Assembly: GCA_027485365.1 (NCBI GenBank) | Contig: JAIXRD010000146.1 | Span: 1 to 8,039 of the forward strand | Origin: Cryomorphaceae bacterium | GTDB lineage: Bacteria > Bacteroidota > Bacteroidia > Flavobacteriales_D > Crocinitomicaceae | Direction of reading: 5' to 3' | DNA: 8,039 nucleotides | In this document: positions 6,501-8,039 of the stretch, one piece after another | How positions within the stretch are numbered: the first letter of the stretch is position 1 | Layout of the letters: each line of letters begins with the position of its first letter | Notes under the pieces: generated by a model | Told to the model about the DNA's origin: nothing | Database searches by the model: none | The model's input: the letters and a program-made list of their open reading frames with translations, nothing else | Translations under genes and position numbers: made by a program

Positions 6501-7632
6501 GGGAAAGTGCAAATGAAGGGAAATAATACCCTAAAATCTGATTATAGTCAAAGTTTAACTTAGCCATCTTCATTGCCCCCTCTTGACACAAACCTACTCC
6601 ATGGCCATAGCCTCTTCCCTTTATGGTAACCGTTGTTCCGTCGGAAATCACACTAAAAAAAGCAGATTTTAATTCGAAATGCTCCCGAATATCCCGCATA
6701 GGGATTCCATACCCTGGATGAAATAAAAATGCAGGCCTTGAATCCGTGGTCCAATTGAACATCATTGTAGCACTGACAGAATCATCTACCGGATACCTAT
6801 ATTTTTCAACTAAAAACCTTTTCCACTCGGATAGCGAAATTTGTTTAACCCAATTTGCTTGTTTTGTATAGATGCAAAACGTATCCTTAAAGGAATTGAG
6901 ACCAGGAATTGATTCATTCCAAACATGGGCTGGATCACACGTTTGACCCCCACAATTGGCGCTAAAAAATGTAGGCGCAAAGGTGGAGTCTTTCTGAATC
7001 ATAACCATACCTTTCGTTTGCTTTACGGCCGTATCGATGAGCGCACCACCGTTTCGTTTATGAAGATACGCTTGACAATGAACTTGATTACACAAGAAAA
7101 AACCATCCTTGGCATGTTTGTGCATCGCTTTCATTGCGAAGGTCCGCGAGATAATTGCTTGTACCTTGTAATATTCTAATTTCTGTCCTGTACCCGCCTC
7201 AGATTCCACTACGCCCTCTAAGTATGTCTCTAAACCAACAAGATTAACTATCAAAAGCTTACCATCTATGTGTTTAATTTCAAAATCGCCTTCAAATGCT
7301 TTTGCCTTCATAGCTGGGGAAAGACCAGATACTTCAATCGATTTCTCATGCATTGAGGCAATAACCTTTATTTGTTTAATTCCGGTTTTCTTTTGGCCCT
7401 GAAATGAAATATCCATAAGACCTGAAGTACCTTTGGAAATTTCACAGAAAGAAAAATGATCAAGTGTTCCTATAAACGAAGTGTCGGCAATCACAAAATA
7501 ATTACATGTTGCATTCGCGAATTTTATTTTGGTAAACTTTTGGTTAGGGAATAACCCAATGCGCATGGATTGTCCATTTGCAATAAACGCAAAAATTCCT
7601 ACGGTAAAAACAATCAAGAATTTGGACAACAT
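6478..7632 (-). CDS. Exported SpoIID/LytB-domain protein, probable peptidoglycan lytic enzyme
   Basis: This 384-residue protein has a signal peptide (residues 1-20, ending ANG before Q21) and then a SpoIID/LytB domain. SpoIID is a lytic transglycosylase that cleaves glycan strands already stripped of stem peptides. Visible family hallmarks are LETYLEGVVESEAG at 134-147, in which E145 is in the position of the catalytic glutamate; the VHCQAY block with C181, H185 and C186, corresponding to the conserved C-x-x-x-HCQ region; ANCGGQTCDPAHVW at 225-238; and the C-terminal GRGYGHGVGLCQEGAMKMA at 339-357. The N-terminal 20-125 region is strand-rich and less conserved. Eight cysteines are present. 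The gene lies 17 bases downstream of lpxB on the same strand, suggesting cotranscription, and its stop (TAG) lies inside the end of the opposing division gene. Family is confident; activity and biological role in a non-sporulating Gram-negative are inferred. Confidence 0.9.
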   Translation of the reverse strand: MLSKFLIVFTVGIFAFIANGQSMRIGLFPNQKFTKIKFANATCNYFVIADTSFIGTLDHFSFCEISKGTSGLMDISFQGQKKTGIKQIKVIASMHEKSIEVSGLSPAMKAKAFEGDFEIKHIDGKLLIVNLVGLETYLEGVVESEAGTGQKLEYYKVQAIISRTFAMKAMHKHAKDGFFLCNQVHCQAYLHKRNGGALIDTAVKQTKGMVMIQKDSTFAPTFFSANCGGQTCDPAHVWNESIPGLNSFKDTFCIYTKQANWVKQISLSEWKRFLVEKYRYPVDDSVSATMMFNWTTDSRPAFLFHPGYGIPMRDIREHFELKSAFFSVISDGTTVTIKGRGYGHGVGLCQEGAMKMAKLNFDYNQILGYYFPSFALSLIASGSL

Positions 7633-7649
7633 GGAGACTATTACTTTAA

Positions 7650-8039
7650 TTAACGCAAAAATGTTTCATGAATGGACATAGCGATACGCTTGCTAGCCCC
7701 TTCCCCACCTAACAATAGTTTTAGCTCTTTATAACCCTGAAGCATAGCATCCCGTTCAGGACCGTCCATTGCTATTCTTTTCATCGCCTGAATGAGTTGC
7801 TTGGAATTACAATCTTGTTGAATCAATTCCGTCACCAAACCCTTTCCAAGAATTAAATTAACCAAGGATATGTACTTAATTTTTACAACACGCTTTGCAA
7901 TCCAAAAAGAAAGACCACTGCTTTTGTAACAAACAACCTGAGGAACATCAAATAAGGCGGTCTCTAAGGTTGCGGTACCCGAAGTTACAAAGGCTATAGC
8001 AGCTTCATTTAATATCTCATATGTTTTTCCCAACAAAAA
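7650..8039 (-). CDS. lpxB: Lipid-A-disaccharide synthase, C-terminal part
   Basis: This is the last 129 codons of a gene that begins beyond the right edge. LpxB (glycosyltransferase family 19) condenses UDP-2,3-diacylglucosamine with lipid X at the inner face of the cytoplasmic membrane to give the lipid A disaccharide. The fragment carries typical C-terminal features: GKTYEILNEA, then VTSGTATLETALFDVPQVVCYK, the nucleotide-sugar binding segment of the second Rossmann-like half, followed by KYISLVNLILGKGLVTELIQQ, a strongly conserved LpxB stretch. The C-terminus is a helical tail ending HETFLR. The reading frame is open to the edge of the window, so an internal TTG is not the start. The SpoIID-type gene follows after 17 bases on the same strand, so the two probably share a transcript. 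Presence of lpxB confirms a Gram-negative envelope with lipid A. Confidence 0.95.
   Translation of the reverse strand, partial: FLLGKTYEILNEAAIAFVTSGTATLETALFDVPQVVCYKSSGLSFWIAKRVVKIKYISLVNLILGKGLVTELIQQDCNSKQLIQAMKRIAMDGPERDAMLQGYKELKLLLGGEGASKRIAMSIHETFLR

Noticed and set aside
6925..7179. Plus-strand open frame inside the SpoIID-type gene
   Set aside because: It is antisense to conserved SpoIID motifs and its translation has no family resemblance.
1..8039. Mobile element, CRISPR array, toxin-antitoxin or defence system
   Set aside because: No direct-repeat arrays, transposase or integrase genes, terminal inverted repeats or known defence domains are seen; the genes are ordinary chromosomal metabolism and envelope functions.

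Overview
The window looks like chromosomal DNA of a member of the Bacteroidota, most likely a flavobacterial or Crocinitomicaceae/Cryomorphaceae-type organism. This is inferred from AT-rich DNA, TAnnTTTG-type -7 promoter elements, poor Shine-Dalgarno sites, signal peptides that end just before a glutamine, a PorV/PorQ-like outer-membrane barrel, a Bacteroidota-type secreted helix-hairpin-helix protein, and a heterodimeric methylmalonyl-CoA mutase. There are no tRNAs, rRNAs, mobile elements or CRISPR arrays, and no gene-free gap longer than about 90 bases.

Left part (1-1595, minus strand). Three cell-envelope genes read leftward as one tightly coupled unit: a small lipoprotein, a PorV/PorQ-like beta-barrel, and the start of a secreted helix-hairpin-helix (HhH) protein that runs off the left edge. 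The junctions are TAA directly followed by ATG, and an overlapping ATGA, so the genes are probably translationally coupled.

Middle (1683-6181, plus strand). A short divergent promoter region separates the envelope unit from mutA-mutB, the small and large subunits of adenosylcobalamin-dependent methylmalonyl-CoA mutase, which are separated by one base. The small subunit has no cobalamin domain. The large subunit keeps the expected catalytic residues. An exported protein of unknown function follows (PKD-like N-terminal domain, helical C-terminal part), and then a clear intrinsic terminator.

Right part (6204-8039). A small FtsB/DivIC-family division protein with a GTG start runs rightward. Its 3' end overlaps by 23 bases the 3' end of an exported SpoIID/LytB-type peptidoglycan glycan-processing protein on the other strand. 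That gene lies 17 bases downstream of the 3' part of lpxB (lipid A disaccharide synthase), which runs off the right edge. This end therefore groups lipid A synthesis, peptidoglycan processing and division.

I found no convincing new defence, mobile or regulatory system. The points most worth a second look are the coupled envelope trio, the convergent coding overlap, the very short predicted leaders, the cysteine-rich SpoIID protein, and the glutamine found after every predicted signal peptidase I site.
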